A DNA stretch of 64,000 bases from Comamonas sp. JUb58 (GCF_004364775.1 NZ_SOAL01000004.1:124001-188000); one strand, 5' to 3'. Shown: positions 8,019-17,328, numbered from the stretch's first letter. A program made the numbers and translations. The notes: generated from the letters alone by a model not told the origin.

Positions 8019-10766
8019 TTACTTCTTCAGCAAGGCCTTCAAGGCATTTTGCAGGCGGCGGGCCGAGGCTTCGTCGCTACCGGTAGCCAGCACCTTGGCA
8101 ACGTCTTGCTGCCAGGTCTCTTGCGGCGATGGATCATTGCGGCGCGTCAGCAGCTGCAATTGCAGTGCGCGGCGGGCATTGATGTGCTCGGCCGGGGTGG
8201 GCACTTCGGCGGCCATCTCCAGGCGCAGCATGGCTTCGCGGCCATCACCGGCGGCAGGCGCTGCAATGGCCTGGCTCCAGCTGTTGCGCGAGCCGCTGGC
8301 AAGGCGCCCCAGATCCTGGGCTTGGGGCAGCAGCGCAGCATCGCGCTGGCTCCAGGCATCCATCATCTGCGTCAGCGCCTGGCCATGGGCCTGGGTGGCC
8401 AGCTTGCGCAGGGCTGCCTGGGCATGCTCCACGGCATCTCGCTGGGCACGGAAGGCGGCATCGCCCAGACGTGGGCCACGGTCTTCGCGCGGCGCGCGGT
8501 CCATGCGGTCACCACGGCCAAAGCGGTCATCACCACCACGGCGCTCCTGGCCACGGTCGCTGCGCGGACCACGGCTGTCGCGGCCGTCCCGGCTGTCACG
8601 GCGATCGCCACCGGACTTGCCCGTGCGGCCAGCAGGTGCGGGCGCATCACGGCGCATGCCAGGGCGGTCATCGCCGCTGCGCTGGGCAATCACAGGCTTG
8701 GCTGGCACAGGGGCTGGTGCGGGGGCAGCAGCTTCTGCTTCGCCAGCATCACCAGCGTCTTCGGCTACCGCTTCTTCCGGTGCAGCGACATCAGCAGCGG
8801 CTTCGGCATCCGGTGCAGCGGCTGGCGCGGGTGCGGCGGCTGCGGGCTCCGCCGCCACCGGTGCTTGCTGGGCCTGCAGCGCTTGCTGCAAACCATCCAA
8901 CGCAGCCTGGATCTGGGCGGCATCACCGCTGTGGTTGGCCGCTTCCAGCGCCTTGGAGGCATCGAGCACGGCCTGGTCGCGGGCGCTCAGCTGGTGCTGC
9001 ACGCGCTCACGCTGCTGGGTCTTGCGTGCAAAGGCTTCATCCAGCGGCTTGCGGAAGGCATCCCAGAGCTTTTGCTCATGGCGGCGGTCCATCGGCACGG
9101 ACTGGGCTTCGGTCTGCCATTGGCGCTGCAGCTCTCGCACGGCGTCAATGTTCAGATTGGGCGCAGCGGCCAGCTCCACCGCCTGGGCCACCATGGCTTC
9201 GCGGCGGGCAATGCTCTGCTTCTGGGCAGCATGCAAAGGTGCAGAGGCATCGTGCAGTGCAGACTTCCAGGCCTCTTGCAGTTCGGCATAGGCCTTTTCG
9301 CCCACATGGCCGCTGGCGCGCCAACGGTCACCAAACTGGAACAGGTCACGCTGAATGCGCTTCCAGTCGGTCGAAGGCTTGTGTGCTTCCACCCAGGCCT
9401 TGAGTTCGGCGATCAGGGCTTCGCGCTCGGCGCGGTGCTTGGCGCCCTCTTCGCGCACCTTGGACAGCCAGACCTCAACATGCTTGTAGGCCGCATTGCA
9501 GGCCTCATCAAACTTTTTCCACAGCGCATGGTTGGTGGGGCCGCTTTGGTCGGCCTTCTTCCAATCCTCGCGCAGTTGGCGCAGCGCTTCTTGCAGCTTG
9601 CGGCCGCCGAGCTCCTGACCTTCGGGGCGGACGAGCAGGCCCTGGGCCTTGGCCAGCAGCTCTTCACGCACCTTGTCGGCGCTCCAGCGTTGCCAACCTT
9701 CCAGTTCGCCGGCGGCGATCAGCGCGGTGTTGACCTGGGATTCCAAGTCCTGGTCGATCAGCTTGCCATGCTGCTTGAGGGCCGCGCGCAGCTGTTGCGC
9801 CGCGCTGGATGCACCCTTGCCATGGCCTTCGGCCGTGTGGGCCTGCAAGGCTTTCAGCGCTTCCTGCACCACTTGCTTGGCGCGCTTGGATTCCTGCGGG
9901 TCGGCAGCGGGCTTGGCGGCAGCAGCACGGGCCGCTGCCTGCTCCACTTCGGTGGGCAGACCGCGACCGGCGCGGATCTCATCGGCCCAGACGGGCACCG
10001 TCGGCAGGGGGGCCTGCGCGTCTTCAGCTGCCGCCAGGGTTTGCTTGAGGGCCGACTGGAACGCATCCCAGACCAGCAGCAGCTGCGACTTGGAGGCCTC
10101 CAGCATGCTGGGGTAGCGCGCTTCCACACTGCCCCAGCTGGCATCGCCTTCCAGCACGGCAGCCTGGTCCTGCCAGTGCTGCACGTCGGTGGCCAGTGCC
10201 GCCTCGGCAGATTGGGCGTCCTTGTAGGACTTGGTGGAGAGCACTTCAACGCGCTGGGCCAGCAGCACTGCTGCCTCGCGCTGCACCTGCACGCGGTGCT
10301 GCAGGTCTTCAATCGTCTTGATGCGGTCGGCCAGCTGGATCTTGAGCGCAGCCAGTGGCTCGCGCGAAAGCGGCGCGCCAGCCTTGGCGGCATCGCGCTG
10401 CCAGGCCAGGGCATCGGCAATGTTCAGCTTGGAGGCGCCCAGCAGCTTCTCAGCCTTCTCAGCCCATTCCGCAGCGATGGCTTCCTGGCCCTTGGCGCGG
10501 CGCATCTCGTCCATGCGCTCACGGATGGCCTTGGCGGCACCCTTGTCGCGGGCAGACAGTTCCTTGAACACTTCCTGCAGCTGCTCGGCACCCGGGTTGG
10601 TCGCCAGCCATTCGCGCACCTTGGCTGCACGCTCACCCGAGGTGGCAGCCGAAAAAGCACCACCGGTGACGCCATCGAGTGGATGGGGGGCAGCGGCCGC
10701 CTTGGCGGGTGCGGGTGCGGGCTCAGGGGTTTCGGGCGTCTTGTTGCGCGAGATAAAGGGGAACAT
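8019..10766 (-). CDS. DUF349 repeat protein with a charged low-complexity segment
   Basis: A 915-residue, largely alpha-helical cytoplasmic protein. Several DUF349 units are visible as Trp-rich helical motifs, for example DWKKADQSGPTNHALWKKF, WKRIQRDLFQFGDRWRASG and LQRQWQTEAQSVPMDRRHE. Between the repeats and a last helical domain lies a long Ala/Pro-rich stretch, then a segment very rich in Arg, Gly, Asp and Ser (around plus-strand positions 8460-8660), suggestive of a disordered, possibly RNA-binding linker. The ATG at 10766 has no clear ribosome binding site. Function of DUF349 proteins is not established; nothing here narrows it. Confidence 0.85.
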   Translation of the reverse strand: MFPFISRNKTPETPEPAPAPAKAAAAPHPLDGVTGGAFSAATSGERAAKVREWLATNPGAEQLQEVFKELSARDKGAAKAIRERMDEMRRAKGQEAIAAEWAEKAEKLLGASKLNIADALAWQRDAAKAGAPLSREPLAALKIQLADRIKTIEDLQHRVQVQREAAVLLAQRVEVLSTKSYKDAQSAEAALATDVQHWQDQAAVLEGDASWGSVEARYPSMLEASKSQLLLVWDAFQSALKQTLAAAEDAQAPLPTVPVWADEIRAGRGLPTEVEQAAARAAAAKPAADPQESKRAKQVVQEALKALQAHTAEGHGKGASSAAQQLRAALKQHGKLIDQDLESQVNTALIAAGELEGWQRWSADKVREELLAKAQGLLVRPEGQELGGRKLQEALRQLREDWKKADQSGPTNHALWKKFDEACNAAYKHVEVWLSKVREEGAKHRAEREALIAELKAWVEAHKPSTDWKRIQRDLFQFGDRWRASGHVGEKAYAELQEAWKSALHDASAPLHAAQKQSIARREAMVAQAVELAAAPNLNIDAVRELQRQWQTEAQSVPMDRRHEQKLWDAFRKPLDEAFARKTQQRERVQHQLSARDQAVLDASKALEAANHSGDAAQIQAALDGLQQALQAQQAPVAAEPAAAAPAPAAAPDAEAAADVAAPEEAVAEDAGDAGEAEAAAPAPAPVPAKPVIAQRSGDDRPGMRRDAPAPAGRTGKSGGDRRDSRDGRDSRGPRSDRGQERRGGDDRFGRGDRMDRAPREDRGPRLGDAAFRAQRDAVEHAQAALRKLATQAHGQALTQMMDAWSQRDAALLPQAQDLGRLASGSRNSWSQAIAAPAAGDGREAMLRLEMAAEVPTPAEHINARRALQLQLLTRRNDPSPQETWQQDVAKVLATGSDEASARRLQNALKALLKK

Positions 10767-10940
10767 GGAGTCAGTTCAGTCGTAAATACGGCCTGCATCG
10801 CGGGGCAATGCAGCCATTGGCACATAAAAAAGGGGAAGCCAGGCAAGGGCCTGTCTCCAAGCGCTATTTTGACCGGGTTTGGCGAGGACTCCAAGCACAC
10901 GGGCATCGCTATAAGGTAATTCAGCCGAAGCATGGCCAAA

Positions 10941-10976
10941 AACAAAGGGCTGGCGCCCTGCGGCCCAGCCCTTGTT
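10941..10976 (-). terminator. Terminator of the DUF748 gene
   Basis: Arms AACAAAGGGCTGG (10941-10953) and CCAGCCCTTGTT (10965-10976) pair with one bulged base. On the minus strand the hairpin runs into a T-rich tail. It separates the DUF748 gene from the DUF349 gene. Confidence 0.75.
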
Positions 10977-10993
10977 CAACAGCGTGTCGGCGC

Positions 10994-13900
10994 TCAGCGC
11001 GGCGCCAGACTCAGCTCGGCATGCGGCGTCCAGTCCTTGTCCTCGCCAAAACCCTCGGTCTTGGCATTGCCCAGGAAGAGCCGCTCCAGCTTGACGCCTT
11101 TGCTGGCCAGGTAGTCGCGCACGGTCACGCCCCGGGCCAGCGCCAGCTCACGCATGGCGTTGTCGGGCACGCTGATGCTGGTCAGCAGCAGGGTTTCCAT
11201 CTCGGCCACAGGGATGTCGCTGGCCATGCCGACCAAGTTGCGCGGCTTCTGGATATCGGCACGTTTGTACACATCCTTGAGCAAGGCGGGATACTCGGCC
11301 GCGCTCACGGCTTGCACGTCTTCGGGCTTGCCACCGGCGCGCACCGTAGCACGGCGCTTTTGCGCCAGCACCAGGTCATCGATGCGGGCCTTGCGCCAGC
11401 CGTCCTTCTCGCGCTCCAGATCGGCCTGGCCGGCAACGGTCAGCTGCAGCGCCGGGCGGTCTTCCAGCGCCTTGGCCACCTTGTCCAGGCTTTGCTTGCT
11501 GTCCGCATCCAGCACCGCACTGCCGGGGACGAAAGCCACATGGCTGGCCTCGCTGCCGCCACCAAAGGCGCCCGAGAGCAGCGCGAACGGCGAGGTCACC
11601 GCCTTCATGATCAGGTTGCCGATGACCTTGAAGATGATCGGCGCCAGGCGGAACTGCGGATCGTTGAGCGAGCCGCTGATGGGCAGGTCCAGGTCGATTA
11701 CGCCATTGCGGTCGGCCAGCAAGGCCACGGCGAGCTTGACCGGCAGGCTGGCCGGTGCGCCCTGCACCGCATCGCCAAAGGTCAGCTGGTTCAGCACCAG
11801 CTTGTTGCTGGCCGTCAGCAGGCCCTCGGGCGTCACGTCGTACTGCACATCCACGCTCATCTTGCCGCGCTCGATACCATGGCCGGCGTACTTGATGCTG
11901 TAGGGCGTCAGCGGCGACAGCTCCAGATCGCGCACCTTGCCATGGATATTGAGCGCCAGCGGCTTGACCAGCGGGTTGAGCTTGCCGGTGATCTCCAACG
12001 ACGCCGTGCCCTCGGCCTTGCCGCGCAGCTCCAGTTCGGCGAGTTGCAGCTGGCCGTCGGTCGGCTCGGACGAGAAAGCACCCATGCGCCCGGCGAGCTC
12101 GGACAGGTCGGCCGAGTAGTTGGGCCGCACAAACTGGTCGCTGAACTTGACGGTGCCGCCAGCCAGGGTGATCGTGCCCATGTCGATGATCGGCCCCGTG
12201 GCGGGTTCGGGGTTGGTTGATGCAGCCGGTGGGCTGACCGCTGCGGCACCCGATGCCTCGACTACCACGCCTTCCGCCGGTGCCGCCGCATCGGCAGCGG
12301 CCGCATCCCGGCTGCTGCCCAGGTCCTGCAGATTGAGCTTGCCGTTCTCCTGCACCAGAAGGCGGGCATAGAAGTCAGTCAAGGCCGTCTCACCCACCTG
12401 CACCTTCATGCGCTGGCCAGGCACCATGTCCACGGCCAGGGCGCGCAGGCTCAGCAGCTTCCAGTTCAACAGATCATCGCCCGCACCCATCAGCCCAATG
12501 CCCAAGGTACCGGTACCCCGGTTGGCAGCAGCTGCTGCGGTCTTGCGGCCGGTCTCGCTGGCGCCATTGCCATCGTCATCGCTGGCGTCATCGCTGCTGG
12601 CTGGTGCTGCGGCGGCCACCAGGGGGCGCACGCGCACATCGTCCAAGCCGGCATCGCCCTTCAGATGCAGCACCGGCCCCTTGTCCGATTGGCTGAAATC
12701 CACCGTGCCCCGGAAATTGGCATCCGCCCGCACCAGGCGCACCGGCAGCATGGCTTCGGCGTAGGGCACAAAGGCATGGACCGGCAGCTGGCTCACATTC
12801 AGGCGCCCGGCTGCTGACAAAGGCGTCAGGCCCAGGCTACCGTCATAGGCGATGCGGCCAGGTTCGGAACGGCCACTGCCGACCCGGCCGGAGAACTTGA
12901 GCGCCGAGGGCTTGGCCTTGGTCGCCAGCGGCGCATAGTCGCGGAGTTCCAGATCCCAGCCGGTCAGGCGAAAGGCCACCTTGCGGGCGGTGGATTCATC
13001 CTGGTAGGCCAGCTGGGCGCCCTTGATGGCGACCAAGTCCAGCTGCACATCCCAGGGTTTGCTGACTGCGGCCTTGCTGGACGTAGCCGCCTTTGCGGGC
13101 GCCTTGGCCTCATTCTGGCGGGCCTGCGATGCGACCAGCCAGTCCTCAAACATCATGCGACCATCCTTGGCCCGTGAGACGCCCAGCACCGGCTCCACCA
13201 GCTGTACCGAACCCAGCTTGACCTGCTGGGCTTCGGTATCCAGCACGGCATCCTTGACCAGCAACTGGCGCAGTTCTAGCAGGTTGTTCTTGCCCTTGAG
13301 CCCGATCGCAGGGCCATGGGGCGGCGCGCAGTTGGCCTTGCTATTGCACTGCAGGGCCACATCGGACACGCGCATCTGCGCCAGCGCAACCTTGAGCGCG
13401 GTGCCCTGGCGGCTCAGGTGCATCTCGCTGTCGATCGTGCCCAGCAGGCCGGGCTCGATCACCCCGGTCAAATAAGAAGCACCCAGTTGCAGCGGCAGGC
13501 CCGTGGTGCTCACATCCACTTCGGCCATCTGGTCGGTCGCCTTGCCGGAGAACACCAGGCGGCCGGTAGACGGCACACCCTGGGCACCCGAGAGGCCTGA
13601 CGAACCCTCAAAACTGAAGGGCTCCTTGAAGGGCCAGGCGATATGCTGGGCCTCCATTTGGAAGTCATCCAGCTGCACGCGCGCGGGCAGCGGCACGCTT
13701 TCATCGACCCACACGCCTTTGAGGCGGCTCAGCTTGAGCGCATCGATCTGCAGCGACCAGCTGGCTTGGCCACTGCCGGCCTTGTCTGCGGATGCGCTCG
13801 ATGCGGCTGCTGGCGCCTGAGGCTCGGCCTTGTCGTCCTTGGCGTTCTTGTCGTCGGCGCTTGCGGCGTCTGCTTTGGCCGCTGAGCTTGCAGGCTCCGC

Positions 13901-15016
13901 CTTCTCAGTTGCGGCAGCTGTTTCGGTGGCCTTGGCAGCCTGCCCGCCCTCTTCACTGCGCCCCGGCAGCGCCTGGCCCTGGGCATCGAGCAGGCTCAGC
14001 TGGCCATTCTTGCCGCGCTTGAGCGACAGCTGCGCGCCATCCAGTGCCAGCTGGGCAATATGCACCTGCCCCAGCAATGGCTGCACATCGGCCAGTTGTA
14101 CATCCAGCCTCTCCCAGCCCAGCAACTCGCCCTGGGCAGCGTCCAGCACCTGCACACCGCTGGCATGCACCTCGCCGCTCAGGCGCACCTGTGTTTTTTC
14201 CTGCTGTTCAAAGGCGAGCGCCAGGTCGGCATTGAGCACACCAGCAGCCAGCTCGACGGGCAGCGACGCCGGGATATAGGCCAGATAGGGCTTGAGGTCG
14301 AGGTCCTTGATCGCAAACTTGGCCTCGGCCTTGCGGTCATCGGCAAAAGGCGTGGCCTCGGCATGGCTCGCAAACTGGCTGCCATTGAGCACAAAGGCCA
14401 GTTGGGGCAGCACCTTGATCTCGCGCTTGGATTCCAAGTTGCTCAGAAAAGGAATACCCAGCTGCAGGTCCTTGAGTTCATGGGTCTGGCCCACGGTGTC
14501 GTCGCGGAAGGTCAGCTGGCCGTCTTTGAGCTCGATGTTGTAGAGCGCAAAGTGCGCCGTCTTGCCGTCATCGGGCTGGGGCTGGGGGCTGCGCAGCTTT
14601 TGCAGCACATCGTCAAAATCAAACTGACCAGGCGCGGTTTGCGCCACATGCACTACGGGTTTGTCGACCTGGATGGCATCGAGCACCGGTGCCAACCGGA
14701 AAACGGACTGGATGTCGGCATCCACATAGATGCGCTCCACCGCCAGCATGGCCGGGCTGTCGGCCTGCGGGCCCGCAATCTGCAGGTCACGCACGGTCAG
14801 CTCCAACGACCAGGGCTTGAAGTCCACGGCGCCGATATGCACGGCACGCCCCAGTTTTTCCGTGCCCAGCTTCTCACCCTGGGTGCGCAACAGCCAGGGC
14901 AACAGCAGCCAGGACAGCGCCCACAGCAGCAACAGCGCCAGCAGGCACCAGCCCAGCCGGCGCAACCAGCGCATCGCGACGAGCTTTTTCTTGTTTGTTT
15001 CTTGCGTTTCGCTCAC
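10994..15016 (-). CDS. Large AsmA-like DUF748 protein with OmpA-like C-terminus
   Basis: A 1,340-residue envelope protein. A basic N-terminus and one strong membrane segment (about residues 18-40, LGWCLLALLLLWALSWLLLP) anchor it in the inner membrane, with the rest in the periplasm. The body consists of repeated DUF748/AsmA-like beta modules interrupted by Ala/Glu/Lys-rich low-complexity linkers. The C-terminal part contains FVPGSAVLDADSKQSLDKVA, like the start of an OmpA-type domain. Start: a GTG at 15016 with AAGGA 8 bases upstream. AsmA-like proteins are linked to lipid transport between membranes in other bacteria; that role here is an inference. Confidence 0.82.
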   Translation of the reverse strand: MSETQETNKKKLVAMRWLRRLGWCLLALLLLWALSWLLLPWLLRTQGEKLGTEKLGRAVHIGAVDFKPWSLELTVRDLQIAGPQADSPAMLAVERIYVDADIQSVFRLAPVLDAIQVDKPVVHVAQTAPGQFDFDDVLQKLRSPQPQPDDGKTAHFALYNIELKDGQLTFRDDTVGQTHELKDLQLGIPFLSNLESKREIKVLPQLAFVLNGSQFASHAEATPFADDRKAEAKFAIKDLDLKPYLAYIPASLPVELAAGVLNADLALAFEQQEKTQVRLSGEVHASGVQVLDAAQGELLGWERLDVQLADVQPLLGQVHIAQLALDGAQLSLKRGKNGQLSLLDAQGQALPGRSEEGGQAAKATETAAATEKAEPASSAAKADAASADDKNAKDDKAEPQAPAAASSASADKAGSGQASWSLQIDALKLSRLKGVWVDESVPLPARVQLDDFQMEAQHIAWPFKEPFSFEGSSGLSGAQGVPSTGRLVFSGKATDQMAEVDVSTTGLPLQLGASYLTGVIEPGLLGTIDSEMHLSRQGTALKVALAQMRVSDVALQCNSKANCAPPHGPAIGLKGKNNLLELRQLLVKDAVLDTEAQQVKLGSVQLVEPVLGVSRAKDGRMMFEDWLVASQARQNEAKAPAKAATSSKAAVSKPWDVQLDLVAIKGAQLAYQDESTARKVAFRLTGWDLELRDYAPLATKAKPSALKFSGRVGSGRSEPGRIAYDGSLGLTPLSAAGRLNVSQLPVHAFVPYAEAMLPVRLVRADANFRGTVDFSQSDKGPVLHLKGDAGLDDVRVRPLVAAAAPASSDDASDDDGNGASETGRKTAAAAANRGTGTLGIGLMGAGDDLLNWKLLSLRALAVDMVPGQRMKVQVGETALTDFYARLLVQENGKLNLQDLGSSRDAAAADAAAPAEGVVVEASGAAAVSPPAASTNPEPATGPIIDMGTITLAGGTVKFSDQFVRPNYSADLSELAGRMGAFSSEPTDGQLQLAELELRGKAEGTASLEITGKLNPLVKPLALNIHGKVRDLELSPLTPYSIKYAGHGIERGKMSVDVQYDVTPEGLLTASNKLVLNQLTFGDAVQGAPASLPVKLAVALLADRNGVIDLDLPISGSLNDPQFRLAPIIFKVIGNLIMKAVTSPFALLSGAFGGGSEASHVAFVPGSAVLDADSKQSLDKVAKALEDRPALQLTVAGQADLEREKDGWRKARIDDLVLAQKRRATVRAGGKPEDVQAVSAAEYPALLKDVYKRADIQKPRNLVGMASDIPVAEMETLLLTSISVPDNAMRELALARGVTVRDYLASKGVKLERLFLGNAKTEGFGEDKDWTPHAELSLAPR

Positions 15017-15156
15017 GGCGTTGATCCTTACTCTGAGTCAGCACGGCCCGCCACATGGCATTGGTGACGAGCCCCAGAGCCATTGTGCCCAAATATGCCA
15101 GTGCAGCGGCGCTCGCTTAGCACACAAAAGCCGCATCGCTGGCTGGTTCACAATCG

Positions 15157-15184
15157 TTGAAAGCTTGCAGCTGTTCCATAGAAA
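15157..15184 (+). promoter_or_regulatory. Possible sigma-70 promoter for an orphan transcript
   Basis: TTGAAA (15157-15162), 16 bases, TAGAAA (15179-15184). A terminator-like hairpin 220 bases downstream makes a short transcript possible. Weak evidence on its own. Confidence 0.3.
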
Positions 15185-15190
15185 CGCTGT

Positions 15191-15414
15191 GCCCCTCTAT
15201 ATATAGAGCATGTACCCCGTTTCTATGGCGACTCCCTGGTCAGCCGCCATGGCCAGCGCCCTGCGCATCCGCCTGCCAGGCAGCGATGCATCGATCCAAC
15301 ACCAGCGCGGCATCGGGCGAGCAAGGGACCGAAAAATGAAGCTGCTTTTCACACTGCGGCAGGCCAAACGGCTTTCTGACGCCGCAAAAACACAACGGCG
15401 GGGCCTGCTTTTTT
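15191..15414 (+). ncRNA. Candidate small RNA (unnamed)
   Basis: A stretch of about 220 bases between a possible promoter and a terminator-like structure. Near the 5' end CTCTATATATAGAG forms a small palindrome. At the 3' end GCAGGCC (15359-15365) pairs with GGCCTGC (15402-15408), enclosing CGCCG/CGGCG, followed by six T. No open frame here has a ribosome binding site or recognisable protein. The hairpin belongs to no recognised gene, which is why a small RNA is proposed. Confidence 0.3.
15359..15414 (+). terminator. Terminator-like hairpin without an assigned gene
   Basis: Nested stems GCAGGCC/GGCCTGC and CGCCG/CGGCG, then TTTTTT at 15409-15414. It lies in the 1.2-kb gap between the DUF748 gene and the lytic transglycosylase gene. 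Confidence 0.5.
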
Positions 15415-15951
15415 GCGTCACCCTTATTTATACCCAGGTATAAACCTCAGAAACCCGCAGTCACCATGGGTTATTGGTCTTTTTATCCTGGTTTTTATAC
15501 AGTTTTTTAGGCAATTTCCTGTGAAGTTCGTGTGTGCGCAGATGACCGCATCATGACGAATGCCCCCTTGCCCAAATCGGGTCAGGGTTTTGCGTGTTCT
15601 GCAAAGGTCCTGGGAATCCCTCCGCTTCCCGCTTGGTGGCGCATTTTGTCACCGCAATCACCTCAATGGCGCAGCACCCGCCTGCAAAAAAAGAGCAGCA
15701 AATGCGCGCAGTGTTTGATAAAGATTGACTTTTCAGCGAATCCTTGACGGCAATCGCAGTGATAGAGGCATTAATCGAAAGCTATCAAAGCCCTGCCTGC
15801 CCGCTGCCAGTCGATCCGCTTTCCGGTGCTTATTCTGCCTGCGCGCCTGCCCCAATCTCTCGCCGCTTCCCATGCACTGATCCGCCCATCAGCCCGTCCG
15901 CTATACACGTTTTTTTATTACTTTTTTTTATAGCTTTTCTATTCAATAGTG
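15415..15951. other. Gene-free stretch with one near-perfect palindrome
   Basis: No open frame here is convincing. The only clear structure is TTTATACC-CA-GGTATAAA (15427-15444), an 8+8 palindrome that could be an operator. Base composition becomes AT-rich towards 15900-15960, just before the promoter of the next gene. Confidence 0.4.
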
Positions 15952-15981
15952 TTGACTGAATATTAAGCAAGCTTCTAGAAT
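15952..15981 (+). promoter_or_regulatory. Sigma-70 promoter of the lytic transglycosylase leader
   Basis: TTGACT (15952-15957), 18-base spacer, TAGAAT (15976-15981), preceded by T-rich tracts at 15910-15940. The predicted start of transcription is near 15988, giving a leader of about 220 bases. Confidence 0.65.
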
Positions 15982-15987
15982 TCAGCC

Positions 15988-16208
15988 CATTGCATTAATT
16001 GCTGATTTTTTAGTCAACACCCCTCACGGTGTTTTGATCGTAGCCCCTGACACGCAAGAGCGTGCTTGAAACGACAAAGGGCTGTCTGCTACGCAGATGG
16101 CCTGCCGGTGGCCGCACAGGACAGTGCGGCCCCACCCTGCCAGACCCCAGCCCGGTGCAGAACCACCGGGCTATTGGAGGTGGTGGGACTTTGAAAGGAA
16201 AAATCCCT
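15988..16208 (+). promoter_or_regulatory. Hairpin-rich 5' leader of the lytic transglycosylase gene (unknown class)
   Basis: Successive stems can be drawn: AACACC/GGTGTT (16016-16033); AGCCC (16042-16046) with GGGCT (16079-16083) enclosing CACGC-AAGA-GCGTG (16051-16064); GCTGTCTGC-TAC-GCAGATGGC (16081-16101, with G-T pairs); GGCCGCAC/GTGCGGCC (16110-16131); and CCCACC/GGTGGG (16131-16187) enclosing AGCCCGGTG/CACCGGGCT (16149-16172). The ribosome binding site AAAGGA (16194-16199) follows directly. I compared it by eye with c-di-GMP-I, cobalamin, manganese, fluoride and ZTP riboswitch consensus features and found no match. Confidence 0.55.
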
Positions 16209-17180
16209 ATGACGGCTCCCGCGCAAGTGGATGCCGGTGTGCGCTCATTGAGCGCCACCATCAGTCGTGGTCTGATGACCATGGCGCACAACAGTTTTGC
16301 TTTGATTGGTCTGGTGGTGGCGTTCTGCGCCCTCACCCTGGTGTCGCGTGACGATCTTCGCCACGCTGGCGAGGCGCAATTGCGCAGCTGGCTGCAGGCC
16401 CGCAGCCATGCACCCGTGAGCCTGGCAGCGGCCGATGCGGACGCAGCCAGCGGCGACGATGCCGCCATGGTGGCTGCCGTTGACCGTGCCACGGCCAGCA
16501 ACCCCCAACAATTGCCCCGCAACCAGGCCAATGTGGCCTATTGGCTGGCCAAGAAATACCGCGTAGCGCCTGAGCCGCTGGCCGTGCTGGTCTCCGAAGC
16601 CTACCTCGTCGGCAAGGAAACCAAGCTCGACCCCACCTTGATCCTGGCGATCATGGCGGTCGAATCCAGCTTCAACCCCTTTGCCCAGAGCTCGGTGGGT
16701 GCGCAAGGCCTGATGCAGGTCATGACCAAGATCCACACCGACAAGTACGAGCACTTCGGCGGCCACTTTGCGGCCTTTGACCCGGTGACCAACCTGCGCG
16801 TGGGCGTCAAGGTGCTGCAAGAGTGCATCGAGCGCGCCGGCTCGCTCGAAGGCGGCCTCAAATACTATGTGGGCGCTGCCAACCTGCCAACCGACGGTGG
16901 CTACGCCGCCAAGGTGATGGCCGAGCACTTCCGCATCAAGCAAGTGGCCGAAGGCCGCAGCAACACGCCCAAGGCCCCCGTGGCACCTGCCGCCAAGCCT
17001 TCGCTGTCGGCCCAGGCAGATACGCCCGCCGCAGCCGGCACCGTGGCCGATAAGGCCAAGGCTGCCAGCAACAGCGCTGCCGCTGGCAACGCCTCTGAAA
17101 CCGTGGCCCTGGCCGACAAGCAGGCTGCGCTGCCTGCAGCCGCCAAGGCCGAGGCCACCGCCGTGGCCATGGGCTCCTGA
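16209..17180 (+). CDS. Membrane-anchored lytic transglycosylase (SLT domain)
   Basis: A 323-residue enzyme expected to cleave the MurNAc-GlcNAc bond of peptidoglycan in the periplasm. One membrane segment lies at about residues 30-46 (FALIGLVVAFCALTLVS). The SLT (Slt70-like) domain carries MAVESSFNPFAQSSVGAQG, with the catalytic Glu at about residue 152. A long Ala/Lys-rich, probably disordered tail of about 80 residues ends the protein. The ATG at 16209 is preceded by AAAGGA. It is a single gene with its own promoter, a long structured leader and a terminator, so regulation at the leader is likely. Confidence 0.85.
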   Translation: MTAPAQVDAGVRSLSATISRGLMTMAHNSFALIGLVVAFCALTLVSRDDLRHAGEAQLRSWLQARSHAPVSLAAADADAASGDDAAMVAAVDRATASNPQQLPRNQANVAYWLAKKYRVAPEPLAVLVSEAYLVGKETKLDPTLILAIMAVESSFNPFAQSSVGAQGLMQVMTKIHTDKYEHFGGHFAAFDPVTNLRVGVKVLQECIERAGSLEGGLKYYVGAANLPTDGGYAAKVMAEHFRIKQVAEGRSNTPKAPVAPAAKPSLSAQADTPAAAGTVADKAKAASNSAAAGNASETVALADKQAALPAAAKAEATAVAMGS

Positions 17181-17212
17181 TCAGCCGCACCGGCGCGTCG
17201 CCCCCTCAGCAC

Positions 17213-17240
17213 AAGCACCCTGCGGGGTGCTTTTGTTTTT
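17213..17240 (+). terminator. Terminator of the lytic transglycosylase gene
   Basis: Stem AGCACCC (17214-17220) / GGGTGCT (17225-17231) with loop TGCG, followed by a T-rich tail. Confidence 0.85.
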
Positions 17241-17328
17241 TCTGGCCCTGGCACCGCGTCCAGGAACCGGTTCTTATCCAGACGCGGCGATAAACCCATT
17301 GCCCCAGGCCGGTGCAGCCTCGGCTACA

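Noticed and set aside
7845-10919. A 1,024-codon open frame on the plus strand opposite the DUF349 gene
   Set aside because: It is the antisense shadow of a GC-rich, codon-biased gene; it starts inside the tRNA terminator, and its product is low-complexity without any domain. The minus-strand frame has DUF349 repeats and a terminator.
15197-15421. A 74-codon minus-strand frame in the 15-kb gap
   Set aside because: No ribosome binding site, no recognisable protein, and it overlaps the terminator-like hairpin.
15988-16208. The transglycosylase leader as a c-di-GMP-I, cobalamin or manganese riboswitch
   Set aside because: Short similarities (for example CACGCAAGAG, CTGCCGG) occur, but the conserved cores of those classes are not present in the required order.
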